DNA of 64,000 nucleotides from Symsagittifera roscoffensis (GCF_963678635.1 NC_087069.1:5689472-5753471), one strand, 5' to 3'. Counted from the first letter of the stretch, positions 45,836 through 56,583 are shown. Notes: a model not told the origin generated them from the letters alone. Numbers and translations: made by a program.

Positions 45836-47256
45836 TGGCAGATTGATTTTGGAAATCCATGCCTGCGGCGCTAGAGAGGCCTACGCTTGATGAGTTGTAC
45901 AGACGCTTGAGGGACCTGGACTACACTCAAGTGGACGAGAGGATAGCAGTGATGTTGAACGCCATCCTGCAATTAGAGGAGCAAGGTGAGTGCAGGGAGT
46001 CCGCGAACGAAGCTGTCTTGATGGTCGGCTGCACCACAGAAGGCATATCCAATCAAGAACAGACCAGGTGGCTATCCTGGAATGGGGATGGAGGGGAGAG
46101 AGGATTCGACTTGGCAACAAATCCTGGCTTGAGCAACAACACTGAGTACGGCGCGGGAGAGTTCCCATTACCAACCAGACCATCGGCAAGATCCGCGGGC
46201 CAATCCACAAGCAAGCCACCTTCGATGACGCGAGCACAGCAAACAGAAAAGTCGTATCCGGACTTCAGCAACCTGAAGAGGGAACTTGAGAGGGCGCAGA
46301 GGGAGAAGAACAAAGCGAATCTTGACCGGGTTTGGGCGAAACTCGAGAGAAATCAAGCGAATCTGGAGAGGGACCAGGCTATCCTTGAGAGGGACCAGGC
46401 GCGGCGTGACCTTGATATGTTGAGAGCAGAATACCAGCAAGAGCAGAGGGTACGAGAGAACGCGGCGAATTGCGAGCAGTTGAAGTCGGAACTTGAAAAG
46501 ATCCAGCGGCGACAACGAGAGCTAGACAGGCAAAAGGAAAAGGAAACCAGGTCGACGGAGCGAGCTGTTGCAGGCTCAAGGCCGGAGTCACGTATGGAGG
46601 TGGATGAGGCTCCCAGGTCGAAGGGACGATTCAACTTAGACCGCGCGGCTCAAGAACACATAAACGAGGGACTGGAAGTATGGATACCAACCGAATCAGC
46701 GTCCTCCCTGCGCGGTTTGGAGACGCAACCGATACGCCCATTGATGGACGTGGCACTGTCGCGATGTACCCTGAGCTCAACCCCGAGCAGCAGTCAGGTG
46801 AGCGGGAGCTCGTCGCGTCTTAAGGAATTAAATGAGAGGCTACAGCTAAGAAATTGTGAAAGTCCAGCTAGAGTGGAGGTACCCCCGACTTGGACGGAGC
46901 AACCGGTCAGGAGTGTGGCGATCTCAAGCTATAAGAAAAACACGGATGGCAGATACCACAGGCACAACCACATGGATTGGAACGCGGCGCAGTGGGCGAG
47001 AAGGGATTGTTTCCATGACGCTCCTTGGGCTGAATACTACACACAGCCACAAAGTTCACCTGCAGTTCACATGATTGTAGGGGACAGCCTGGTACGGGTG
47101 CTGACCCGAATTCAGTCGCACTCGCAGATTGGAGTCTTGAGTTTCTCTGGAGCCGCAACGCCGCAGATGTTGGCATCACTCGAGATGTTAGGGCTGGCAA
47201 TAATGTACACAGTGACCCTAATGATGGGGACCAATGACGTGTCCAGAGGGGAATAG
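45836..47256 (+). pseudogene. ORF2: coiled-coil protein with SGNH hydrolase domain (N-terminal part), element E
   Basis: The native ATG is at 45,836 (MAD, then TGA where Arg is in other copies); an internal ATG at 45,859 gives a 465-codon frame. Order: N-terminal domain (DYTQVDERIAVMLNAIL; ~1-140), a coiled coil built of exact 7-residue units such as NLERDQA and ILERDQA (~140-230), a basic-acidic linker with RMEVDEAPRSKGRFNLD, then from ~370 the SGNH part. WAEYYTQP leads to block I VGDSLVRV (Ser codon 47,086-47,088), then a beta-strand VLSFSGAATPQML and block III MMGTNDVSRG (47,221-47,247), ending at a TAG. SGNH/GDSL esterase domains are known in ORF1 of CR1-clade LINEs; in an LTR element this is unusual. 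Confidence 0.7.
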
Positions 47257-47902
47257 AGGAAAATCATGAGGCTACATGATAAAATGAGCTGCATACTGGA
47301 AGAGTTGTGGATTCAGATAGGATCCCGCCATACTCACAGTTTGCACCACCCCTTAAAACTTGAAGGCCGACCAACACCCGATTGTAATGAACGAGAAAGA
47401 GCGGAATCTGAATGAGACAATCAGGCAGCTACATCAAAGGAGTGTCCTTCCCGTCAGATTGCTGGACGTAGCCGACCAGATGGAGCGATCCTTCCCAGAG
47501 GATGCGTCCTCAGACGGAATCCATTTCGACAGACCTAGGGGTGTGGACTGGTTCAACGACGTTTTCCAGAGGCACATAAGTGAGTTGGAGGCAGACCTGC
47601 TTGAGACGGCCCGATTCACATTCGGCCCACCCGCAAATCCCCCTTTCGTTGCCACAAGACCCCTGTCCAGTCGCCTGGGAGCGAGAGTCGACTCAAGAGA
47701 CAGCCAGAGGAGCAGCCGGACTAGATTACCGGGTTCCACGCCAATGGAAGCCGAGGAAGTGGAGTCATCAACGCCCCAAATTTCAGTGGTGTACTCAGTG
47801 GTAGTGGTAGATAACAAGAGAGTGGAAAAACTAGCGGAGGCAAGCCGGACGCGATATCTGGAGAAAGTAAAGGAGTTGGACCTGGAGGATCTGGAGTGCT
47901 GA
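47257..47902 (+). pseudogene. ORF2 C-terminal part with SGNH block V, element E
   Basis: After the TAG the original frame continues as RKIMRLHDKMSCILEELW, then a frameshift leads into 47,360-47,902. This holds RLLDVADQMERSFPED and block V DGIHFDRP (Asp 47,513-47,515, His 47,522-47,524), then a helical tail RVEKLAEASRTRYLEKVKEL. Block V supplies the Asp and His of an SGNH hydrolase. A TGA after LEDLEC, an AGA in two later repeats, ends it. Confidence 0.65.
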
Positions 47903-50553
47903 CAGGAGTTGGCGGAAGTCCTGGGGCTCAAGCACGTGTCACACGAGGATTTGAGTGGGCACCAGTGTGCAGATTGGCTAAATGCGAACGCATTTCTTGA
48001 GAGCAAGAATGATGGAGACGGCTGATCTGTCTGGGATTCCCATGAGATCAGTCATGGGACCGATAAATTACAGACCTCTCAAGTTGCTGGGGAGTCCGGA
48101 ACTCATAGTGGAGCCCCCCAAGCACCGAACAAGTATCGCCAGAATCAGATTGGCAACTCCTGCGCAGTTGAGGGTAGTCGACTCAGGAGACAGCTCGAGG
48201 AGCAGTTGGACTAGATTACCGGGTTCCACGCCAATGGAAGCCGAGGAAGCGGAGTCATCAACGCCCCAAAGTTCAGTGGTGTCCTCAGTGGTAGTGGTAG
48301 ATAACAAGAGAGTGGAAAAACTAGCGGAGGCAAGCCGGACGCGATATCTGGAGAAAGTAAAGGAGTTGGACCTGGAGGATCTGGAGTGCTGACAGGAGTT
48401 GGCGGAAGTCCTGGGGCTCAAGCACGTGTCACACGAGGATTTGAGTCGGCACTAGTGCGCAGACTGGCTAAAGGCCCATGAAACGCATTTCTCGAGAGCA
48501 AGAATGATGGAGACGGCTGATCTGTCTGGGATTTCCATGAGATCAGTCATGGGACCAATAAATTACAGACCTCTCAAGTTGCTGGGGAGTCTGGGACTCA
48601 TAGTGGAGCCCCCCAAGCACCGAACATTTATCGCCAGAATCAGATTGGCAACTCTTGCGCAGTTGAGGGTAGTCGACTCAAGAGACAATGGAAGCCGAGG
48701 AAGCGGAGTCATCAACGCCCCAAAGTTCAGTGGTGTCCTCAGTGGTAGTGGTAGATAACAAGAGAGTGGAAAAACTAGCGGAGGCAAGCCGGACGCGATA
48801 TCTGGAGAAAGTAAAGGAGTTGGACCTGGAGGATCTGGAGTGCTGACAGGAGTTGGCGGAAGTCCTGGGGCTCAAGCACGTGTCACACGAGGATTTGAGT
48901 GGGCACCAGTGCGCAGATTGGCTAAATGCGAACGCATTTCTTGAGAGCAAGAATGATGGAGACGGCTGATCTGCCTGGGATTCCCATGAGATCAGTCATG
49001 GGACCGATAAATTACAGACCTCTCAAGTTGCTGGGGAGTCCGGGACTCATAGTGGAGCCCCCCAAGCACCGAACAAGTATCGCCAGAATCAGATTGGCAA
49101 CTCCTGTGCAGTTGAGGGTAGTCGACTCAAGAGACAGCTCGAGGAGCAGTTGGACTGGATTACCGGGTTCCACGCCAATGGAAGCCGAGGAAGCGGAGTC
49201 ATCAACGCCCCAAAGTTCAGTGGTGTCCTCAGTGGTAGTGGTAGATAACAAGAGAGTGGAAAAACTAGCGGAGGCAAGCCGGACGCGATATCTGGAGAAA
49301 GTAAAGGAGTTGGACCTGGAGGATCTGGAGTGCAGACAGGAGTTGGCGGAAGTCCTGGGGCTCAAGCACGTGTCACACGAGGATTTGAGTCGGCACCAGT
49401 GCGCAGATTGGCTAAATGCGAACGCATTTCTTGAGAGCAAGAATGATGGAGACGGCTGATCTGACTGGGATTCCCATGAGATCAGTCATGGGACCAATAA
49501 ATTACAGACCTCTCAAGTTGCTGGGGAGTCCGGAACTCATAGTGGAGCCCCCCAAGCACCGAACAAGTATCGCCAGAATCAGATTGGCAACTCCTGCGCA
49601 GTTGAGGGTAGTCGACTCAGGAGACAGCTCGAGGAGCAGTTGGACTAGATTACCGGGTTCCACGCCAATGGAAGCCGAGGAAGCGGAGTCATCAACGCCC
49701 CAAATTTCAGTGGTGTCCTCAGTGGTAGTGGTAGATAACAAGAGAGTGGAAAAACTAGCGGAGGCAAGCCGGACGCGATATCTGGAGAAAGTAAAGGAGT
49801 TGGACCTGGAGGATCTGGAGTGCTGACAGGAGTTGGCGGAAGTCCTGGGGCTCAAGCACGTGTCACACGAGGATTTGAGTCGGCACTAGTGCGCAGACTG
49901 GCTAAAGGCCCATGAAACGCATTTCTCGAGAGCAAGAATGATGGAGACGGCTGATCTGACTGGGATTCCCATGAGATCAGTCATGGGCCGATAAATTACA
50001 GACCTCTCAATATGCTGGGGAGTCCGGGACTCATAGTGGAGCCCCCCAAGCACCGAACAAGTATCGCCAGACTCAGATTGGCAACTCCTGCGCAGTTGAG
50101 GGTAGTCGACTCAAGAGACAATGGAAGCCGAGGAAGCGGAGTCATCAACGCCCCAAAGTTCAGTGGTGTCCTCAGTGGTAGTGGTAGATAACAAGAGAGT
50201 GGAAAAACTAGCGGAGGCAAGCCGGACGCGATATCTGGAGAAAGTAAAGGAGTTGGACCTGGAGGATCTGGAGTGCAGACAGGAGTTGGCGGAAGTCCTG
50301 GGGCTCAAGCACGTGTCACACGAGGATTTGAGTCGGCACCAGTGCGCAGATTGGCTAAATGCGAACGCATTACTTGAGAGCAAGAATGATGGAGACGGCT
50401 GATCTGTCTGGGATTCCCATGAGATCAGTCATGGGACCAATAAATTACAGGCCTCTCAAGTTGCTGGGGAGTCTGGGACTCATAGTGGAGCCCCCCAAAC
50501 ACCGAACATTTATCGCCAGAATCAGATTGGCAACTCTTGCGCAGTTGAGGGTA
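47690..50553 (+). repeat. ~490/450-bp coding tandem array in ORF2 tail, element E
   Basis: Units begin ATGATGGAGACGGCTGATCT at 48,009, 48,504, 48,953, 49,444, 49,938 and 50,387; spacings are about 495, 449, 491, 494 and 449. The shorter units lack ~40 bases around GCTCGAGGAGCAGTTGGAC, so long and short units alternate in a long-short-long-long-short pattern. Each unit encodes METADLSGIPMRSVMGPINY, then LATPAQLRVVD and a helical part. Because unit lengths are not all multiples of three and a TGA occurs in most units, the array does not give one continuous protein. Element A has a single copy. Confidence 0.8.
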
Positions 50554-51887
50554 GTAGACAAGCTACTGGAACCAAAAGAGATGGAACTACCAGACGCCGC
50601 TTACGAGGGTGCGAAATTGGCAGACGATTTAAGATATGGGAAACCCTGCGGCAGTGCCCAATTGGCCAAGACACTGGCAGTATATGATAGAGCGGATCCA
50701 TCATCCGCGAGGGTGATCATCGTGGCGGAATCGGATTTCGAGGGAACGTCTCCCAATTTGTTCTGGCCGGAAACTCAATGCCAGGTGCAGAGTTGGTATA
50801 TTCGCTGCCAGGTGCAGAGTTGAACCAGATGTTGACCTTGGTGGTGGCGATAAAGACGGAGATGCCTTGCGAACCAGAGCTACTGCTGTTCGCGGGAATG
50901 AACGATCACCTGCATGCGGCTGGGCTTCTAGAGCAGCTGAAAGGGGATGAGACTACGCCAAAGAAAATCTGGGAGGCTATCCAGACGTTGTTTGCCGCGA
51001 TGAATGAGGTGCAAGAAAATGTCACTTCGCGATTTGGACCCAAGACGAAAGTGGTATTCACGACGTCCCCCGGATACGCAAGCATGCCTCCTGCTCTGCA
51101 GTTCGTGTATGCTATTTTGATCTTGATAGCCGAAGGGAACGCATGGCAGATCCTGATGGCAGCTCCCTATCGAGAGCTGAAACCCACGAACTTGAGACTT
51201 CGGAAGTCAGAACTGGCAGCGGCGTGGGCGGACGTGTCCCACGCATTGAGGGGTTTCTATGAATTGGCAGACATACTCATTGTACTGGATGAGGTCCTCT
51301 TACTTGAGATCTCGAATCTGGCCAGGCAATTGAAGTTCAGTCCAATAATAGGGGATGACCACCCAATAATAAGTCACCTGACAGCCAGCCTATGGTTCCG
51401 AGGTATGGACTTGACCATCACGAGATCCACTAGCAAATCGAGGGGACCAAGCAATGAAAGAAAGAATGTGGCTGCGACTGAAAAACAACTGGAATCGATG
51501 GTATATCGACTAACACAAGAGAGAGGCAGGTGGCCGTTTCCAACACCAAGGCTAGAGAATGCTATGGACAAGACAAGGGAGAGTGTCCCACCTCTCGTGA
51601 AGCAGATCTGGGAATTTCTTGAGGAACAATTGGAGGTAGCCGAGAGTAGGGAGATGACGGTGGCTAGATTCGTCACGGCAGCGAACAAGGTCACCATTGG
51701 AGGATTCTGGAGGGAGCATGCAAAAGGTGAGCTGAGGACGAGGAAAGAAAACGAGATCCTGAAATTCTTGAGTCCTTGTTGGGAGAAGAAATACATGGCT
51801 GGAGTGTTTTGTGCGAGAGAGACCATTTTCGAGGCTTTTGAGCAAAAACTTTTGAGCATGCCCATAAGCCTCTTGCTAGCCCTATAA
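50387..51887 (+). pseudogene. Large unrecognised post-integrase protein, element E
   Basis: The frame 50359-50823 joins the last repeat unit to KLLEPKEMELPDAAYEG and ESDFEGTSPNLFW. A 27-base tandem duplication (TGCCAGGTGCAGAGTTG twice, 50,785-50,825) then shifts the frame. The protein continues in 50,778-51,887 with FAGMNDHLHAAGLLEQLKGD, FGPKTKVVFTTSPGYASM, FYELADILIVLDEV, ERKNVAATEKQLESM and a helical end. Same protein as 4,266-5,554. No family recognised; the DSDFEG/MNDH spacing resembles alpha/beta hydrolase-like folds only loosely. Confidence 0.55.
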
Positions 51888-52440
51888 TTAGTTTACCCAA
51901 GGTACCTGTTTAACATGGGTCCAGCGTACATGTTCAGTCGGGGTGTAGAGACACTTCGGATTGATGGGTTTCTGGCACTGGTGCTCCTGACTCATGGCAA
52001 GCTGGTGTCATTTCATTGGTTGATGAAGTGTATGGGGAGCCCCTGTCGATGGGAAAGACCCACTCAAGCATAGATACTTACTCGTACAAGTGCGCGGCGG
52101 GACTGAAGACGTTACTGGTGGAGTATCTTCTGATGCAAACCCGACACATGACCGGCGAGGAGAAGAATCTAAAGAAGAGAGATGAATGGAGGGAGGCGAA
52201 TGCTGGTATCCCTCTACTGACAGATCTATGCCTGGCGATGAGATCTGACCCAGTGGGAATGATCAGGGGACTAGAGGAGGTGGTAACTTGTATTTACGAC
52301 CAGCGGTTACGTACGCCTTTCCGGACCCTCTAGTGGCGGCATACCGCCATTCAGTAGTGCACGTGAGCTTAATAAGCGTGTTGGATGAGACGGCGCTGAA
52401 CTGGTTTCGACAAGAGGTGCTTAGGGCATGCCCATAAAGA
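51888..52440 (+). pseudogene. Unrecognised post-integrase protein fragment, element E
   Basis: The open reading continues in broken frames after 51,887 (FNMGPAYMFSRGVETL) and in the 105-codon frame 52,016-52,333 (DEVYGEPLSMGKTHSSID; RSDPVGMIRGLEEVVTC). Matches 3,667-4,265 of element A. Confidence 0.45.
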
Positions 52441-53183
52441 GTAATACAGTGCTCTTTGGGAATGTGAAAGATCCCGAGTTGGTTGTGTTTATTTTCCGGG
52501 GTAAATGCAATGCAGAATGGGGGAAAACGTGAAGTCCCCATTGGGACGTATCCCAAGTTTTGGAATCTGAACCCCCTAACGGCGAACGGACAAGAGATCC
52601 TGAGAATCCTCCCGTGGAAAAACAGCTTCGAGTTATGGACAATACAAGGGAGATTGCCCCACCTCTCGTGAAGCAGATCTGAGAATTTCTTGAGGAACAA
52701 TTGGAGGTAGCCGAGAGAAGGGAGATGACGGTGGCTATTGTCTCCTACTGCAGGACCTGGGCGGAGACGATTGGGTGGACACTGCCACGCCACCTCTGAC
52801 CTCATCCCCTCGTAGGAACCTGAAACTACCTGACAAGCGAGACTTCCAACATGGGGATGATACTATTCAGTACAGAAGAGAGGCAGGGGAACACGGTTGA
52901 GGGTAACAAGAGCATGTTTCTAGGGACTCTGGATGAGAAGGCTTGGCGGGATTTCTTGAGCGAATTTAATCATGAGACGAAGAGTGAGACCACGATAGAT
53001 AACTTCAAAGAAGAACTGTGGAACACGGTGGTCAAGTTCGGGGAACCGGTGTTGATGGGCACCGGGCTGGATGAAAAGGCAAGAAAAGAGTTGCTGAGCA
53101 AGATGGTCAAGTTGAGGGAGACGCGACAGAAGACCAAGGATGATGAATGTAAAGACGGTTCTACTCTGAAGAAAAAAAACTGA
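52441..53183 (+). pseudogene. Acidic protein region, element E, with a misplaced 104-bp duplicate
   Basis: Fragments PKFWNLNPL, then a 104-bp copy of 51,563-51,666 at 52,634-52,737, then LLQDLGGDDWVDTATPPL and the 110-codon frame 52,851-53,183 (DNFKEELWNTVVKFGEPVLM; end KKN). Equivalent to the 332-codon frame of A (2,464-3,462), but most of the acidic middle is missing. Confidence 0.5.
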
Positions 53184-53425
53184 TGATAAAATAATTAAAG
53201 TTAAAGGGGAGGATAAGATTAAGACTAGTAATATGATCAAAAGTACTAATATCCTTAAGGCTCGAGCAGGGGGAGGCAAGAGTTGAAAGGTTGGACCGGG
53301 ACAGAGAGATCGAATCAGTGATGATAGTGACGACACCCCCAAGCAAAGGTATGAAGTCTCGAAAGAGGAAACGAGAGATGGAAGAGTTGAGCAGCCCGTC
53401 GGTGAATGCTGTCTAGGAGAAGAAC
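53184..53425 (+). other. Short non-coding gap, element E
   Basis: AT-rich start, then broken basic codons; matches the gap at ~2,063-2,463 of A. May be an inter-ORF region. Confidence 0.35.
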
Positions 53426-54163
53426 TTGAGGGAGACTGCCCCCATAATCCTAGCGCGTTGGAAGACGACAGCCTACAAGAGTAACTCAGAACCAAGGAGG
53501 CTAGCCGAAATAGTGAAAGAGATAGAGGTTTCGACAAGTCTGGTAACGGAAGAAGACTTCAAACCTCAGAAGGCAGGCTCAAAAAAGGGTTCGACGAAGG
53601 GACAAACATGGGAAGTGGATGTTGGCAGAGAATGGATCTCGAGCGAACATCAGGTTATTGGCAAACAAGTGTCCAACGACGCTCTTGAGAAGAATGCGAC
53701 AAGGAATACGGCTCGACCTTGGTGGGTGGCACTAGAGACGATGAAGGAATTGGAGGACTGTCTGAAGAAGCTTGATCATGGGGTGTCCCGCAAGCGTCGC
53801 AATTGGGCGACTCAACAGAAAGCCGAGGACAACAAGTTGGAATTGGGAAGTCAGCTAAAGCGGACTTGGCAGAGCTTGTTGCGGGATTACTTTGAGGAGG
53901 CGATGAGAACACCTTCATCCGCATTGCCTCCGATGGCAAATCCCTTCGTCAGAACCGCGGAACAGCTGATGTTCACGTGGAGTCTAGTGGGGATAGAATT
54001 AGAGGTATTGACTTCACGTGAAAAATTGAAATTGGGCAACAAAAGCCTAGAAGTCTATCAGATGCTGGTGCAACACGTCGCGAGAGATAACTCCGGTTTG
54101 AGTCTGGCGAGAAAAAAAAGATGCCACTTGTTTTTTGAGGTGGATAATGTCCGTAATGACTAA
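53426..54163 (+). pseudogene. Unrecognised helical protein, element E
   Basis: A 245-codon open frame, basic and helical, with EWISSEHQVIGKQVSNDA, PWWVALETMKELEDCLKKLD, TAEQLMFTWSLVGIELEVL and ARKKRCHLFFEVDNV. Homologous to 1,487-2,062. It runs to a TAA; the downstream frame overlaps by 29 bases. No domain recognised. Confidence 0.55.
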
Positions 54164-54482
54164 TAGCACCGTCCAAACGTGTCATCAAAAGGCCATGGGG
54201 AGCAAAACTATGGAGAGAAGAGTCTCCACCGTCATACTGAACGTGTACCACAGTACGGGGATTGAGAAGGAGGATGACTCGAGGCAATCCCTAGAGAATC
54301 ATGGGAAACTTGATGAGATACGAAGATTCCACAACAAGAAATTTGAAGAGGGGCATGATGTGCATCGCAACTTAGCCTTAGCTGAGGGTTACTCGAGACC
54401 CAATAAAAAAGGAGAGTATCAATACGTGTCTGGAGTGATGGGAATAGCGTACAATCCTTTCTTGAATTCAGAAGCCGCGAAT
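54135..54482 (+). pseudogene. Start of final post-integrase protein, element E, 3' truncated
   Basis: The frame from 54,135 carries DDSRQSLENHGKLDEIRRFH and GEYQYVSGVMGIAYNPFL, matching 1,190-1,420 of A. Homology stops at ~54,482 after NSEAAN, where AT-rich sequence begins, so ~200 codons and the 3' LTR are missing. Confidence 0.6.
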
Positions 54483-55219
54483 TTGATCCCTTTCATGAGC
54501 AAATCCCCTTCCTTTTTTTTCTCAACCCAGCCCCTCTACCTTCTCAAAACCTCCCTTTCAACCCATCCACTCCCAAACCCATTGTGTATCCCCCTCTACT
54601 CCCTCTCACATTTTCCAGGTAACTCCAAAATACTCCCCTTTTACAACTGAACGTTCCACAAACAATTTCCCTGACAACACCCAAATTTCTGATGAAATAA
54701 ACAATCTCATAACACTACAACAACAAATACAATACATTCACACCCTAACTATTCATCAATTATTATCAACAAAAACGTCAACAAATCCACCAACTATTGC
54801 ACCTACTTCAGACTACACCCCATCACTAGCTCAATCATCTACATCAACAGAATCATCAACTTGTACTAACCGTGTTTATAGAACCTTTAAACGAAAATTC
54901 CCCAATCACCCGTTCCCATCCAAACCCGGAACCGCCCGAGAAGACATATACACTTAATCACTCCGACCCTAACCCTGAACCACATAACTTTGTAGACATA
55001 CATGTGTTAATACCCACACTTCATTGGACATCCTATTACAATTTTACAAACCATTGCTTTACCACTCCTTAACACCACATAAGACATTGAAAGAAATAAA
55101 AACTAATCATTCAGACTAACTACAGCACTAAAAGCTCGACAATTCACGCATATAGGATTTAAAAACTACTAAAAACATTCACCGCACCCCGAGCTAACGA
55201 ATATTCAATCAATTATTAT
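54483..55219 (+). other. AT-rich, C-skewed segment with a stop-free stretch
   Basis: One plus-strand frame is stop-free from 54,499 to 54,954 (152 codons), Thr/Ser/Pro/Asn-rich and without a clear ATG. A pyrimidine-rich CTCACATTTTCCAG precedes GTAACTCC at 54,619, which could be a 3' splice site. After 54,957 the frame decays. G is very scarce on this strand while C is common. No family recognised. Confidence 0.35.
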
Positions 55220-56583
55220 GACCGCAACATCATCAGACCTAACCAAGATTAATTTCTTGACGACGATCAATTTAATAACCCACAAGTAGCCGAAATGTTT
55301 TTTATTAAAACACCTTATTTATTGACACTTAGCAAACTAGACAAAAAACACGATCACTTCATCTCAGAAGCACTATCTGACGTCCAAGCTTACGAATCTT
55401 TTTATGACAATTTTGAAACTTTTCCACAAACCTTTCACTTCCTTATACCACAAGAACGTGATTTGCGCTGTTGACATGGCATCATGTTAAGAACTAAACA
55501 AACACACACCTACAATTACTATCGTTACATTCAAAATCATTTTGACTTGCACACACGATCACGACAACCCCACCAAAAACTTCAATTCATTAATTCCAAA
55601 TAAACATCACCATTTTTTCTTAACTTTACATACTGTATCAAAAATACTAACTTTCAAGGCATCCTTTGTAATTATGATCCCATCACGCAAATGTATTTAT
55701 TCTGTCCTCTCACCAAAACCTTCAACGTAGAAGATTCCCGACCACTCATTGTTCCGCATGAATAAATTCAACCTATAGAAATACCTATTTTAGAAATCAT
55801 CCACAACGCTAAATACAATCACTAACTTTATAATCTAATCCAAAACACACCTCATGAAATCTCCGTTGGCATTGAAGAACTAAAAACCATTAAAGCACTC
55901 CAATTGCTTTGGCAACTGCTTCAGACTAAAAATATCATCAGCATATTAGGAAAACTACTAACCACATCTGATGGTTTTTCCTCATGGCTTCTTTCCTGAC
56001 GAATAGGTAAATATGAATTGAATGATTCAAAACTAACTAATTACAAAACAACTAACCATTCTTTATATATGTTTTTCTTTTTTTTAGTCTTCAAATCAAA
56101 CAAGAAAAAACTATTAAAAAAAGAAATCTCTTATATGAATTTTAAACTTTCCTTAACCAACAGCACTAAATGATGCAGTAAATTTCTTCCCCACAGTAGT
56201 GAATTAATCTATAATTTATTTTCCCTAATGTAGTGAAATTCAATCGATGAAAATCAATTAATAAATTCAACCCCCACAAAGCAGTAAAATTCAATATCTA
56301 AACTACTAAATTTATACATGAAAAGAGCAGTACTAGCCTTTTTAATCGCTTCTTTCTATTCACTCGCAAAAAAATCTTTCCAAAATCGCACAACTCGCCC
56401 ACGACGAATTATTTAAAATATTGAAATCAAATTTTAACTTTCACTAACAACAACTCAAACAAGCGATAACAAGTTTCCAATTTTCTCTTAACCCGGTTGA
56501 AAAGGAATTATTTAATGACCTAAGCTAACTAACGCAGTTTACTAAACACCATAAATCACAAACTAAAAGCATGACTAAGAAAA
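55220..56583 (+). repeat. 1,364-bp tandem duplication, left copy
   Basis: GACCGCAACATCATCAGACC begins here and again at 56,584; collinear to CTAAGAAAAGA at the end. Few substitutions and small indels separate the copies. AT-rich, no complete gene. Confidence 0.85.
55295..55999 (+). pseudogene. Decayed coding frame of unknown protein
   Basis: The frame opens at ATG 55,295 with MFFIKTPYLLTLSKLDKKHD and runs 59 codons to TGA 55,472-55,474. The same frame continues to TGA 55,997 with only three more stops, all TAA (55,601, 55,763, 55,823). For 234 codons of such AT-rich sequence I would expect about 16 stops by chance. Residues such as GILCNYDPITQMYLFC and KALQLLWQLL look protein-like. A relic of a gene or mobile element of unknown family. 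Confidence 0.4.

Noticed and set aside
1-54482. RIP-type mutation (CpA to TpA) as cause of the stops
   Set aside because: CA dinucleotides remain abundant, and many lesions are indels or transversions. No clear directional bias by eye.
54483-55999. Alternative genetic code with TAA/TAG read as Gln
   Set aside because: In the retroelement copies stops replace Trp, Glu and Arg codons as well, with frameshifts, so ordinary decay explains them. The AT-rich frame alone has no homologue to test.
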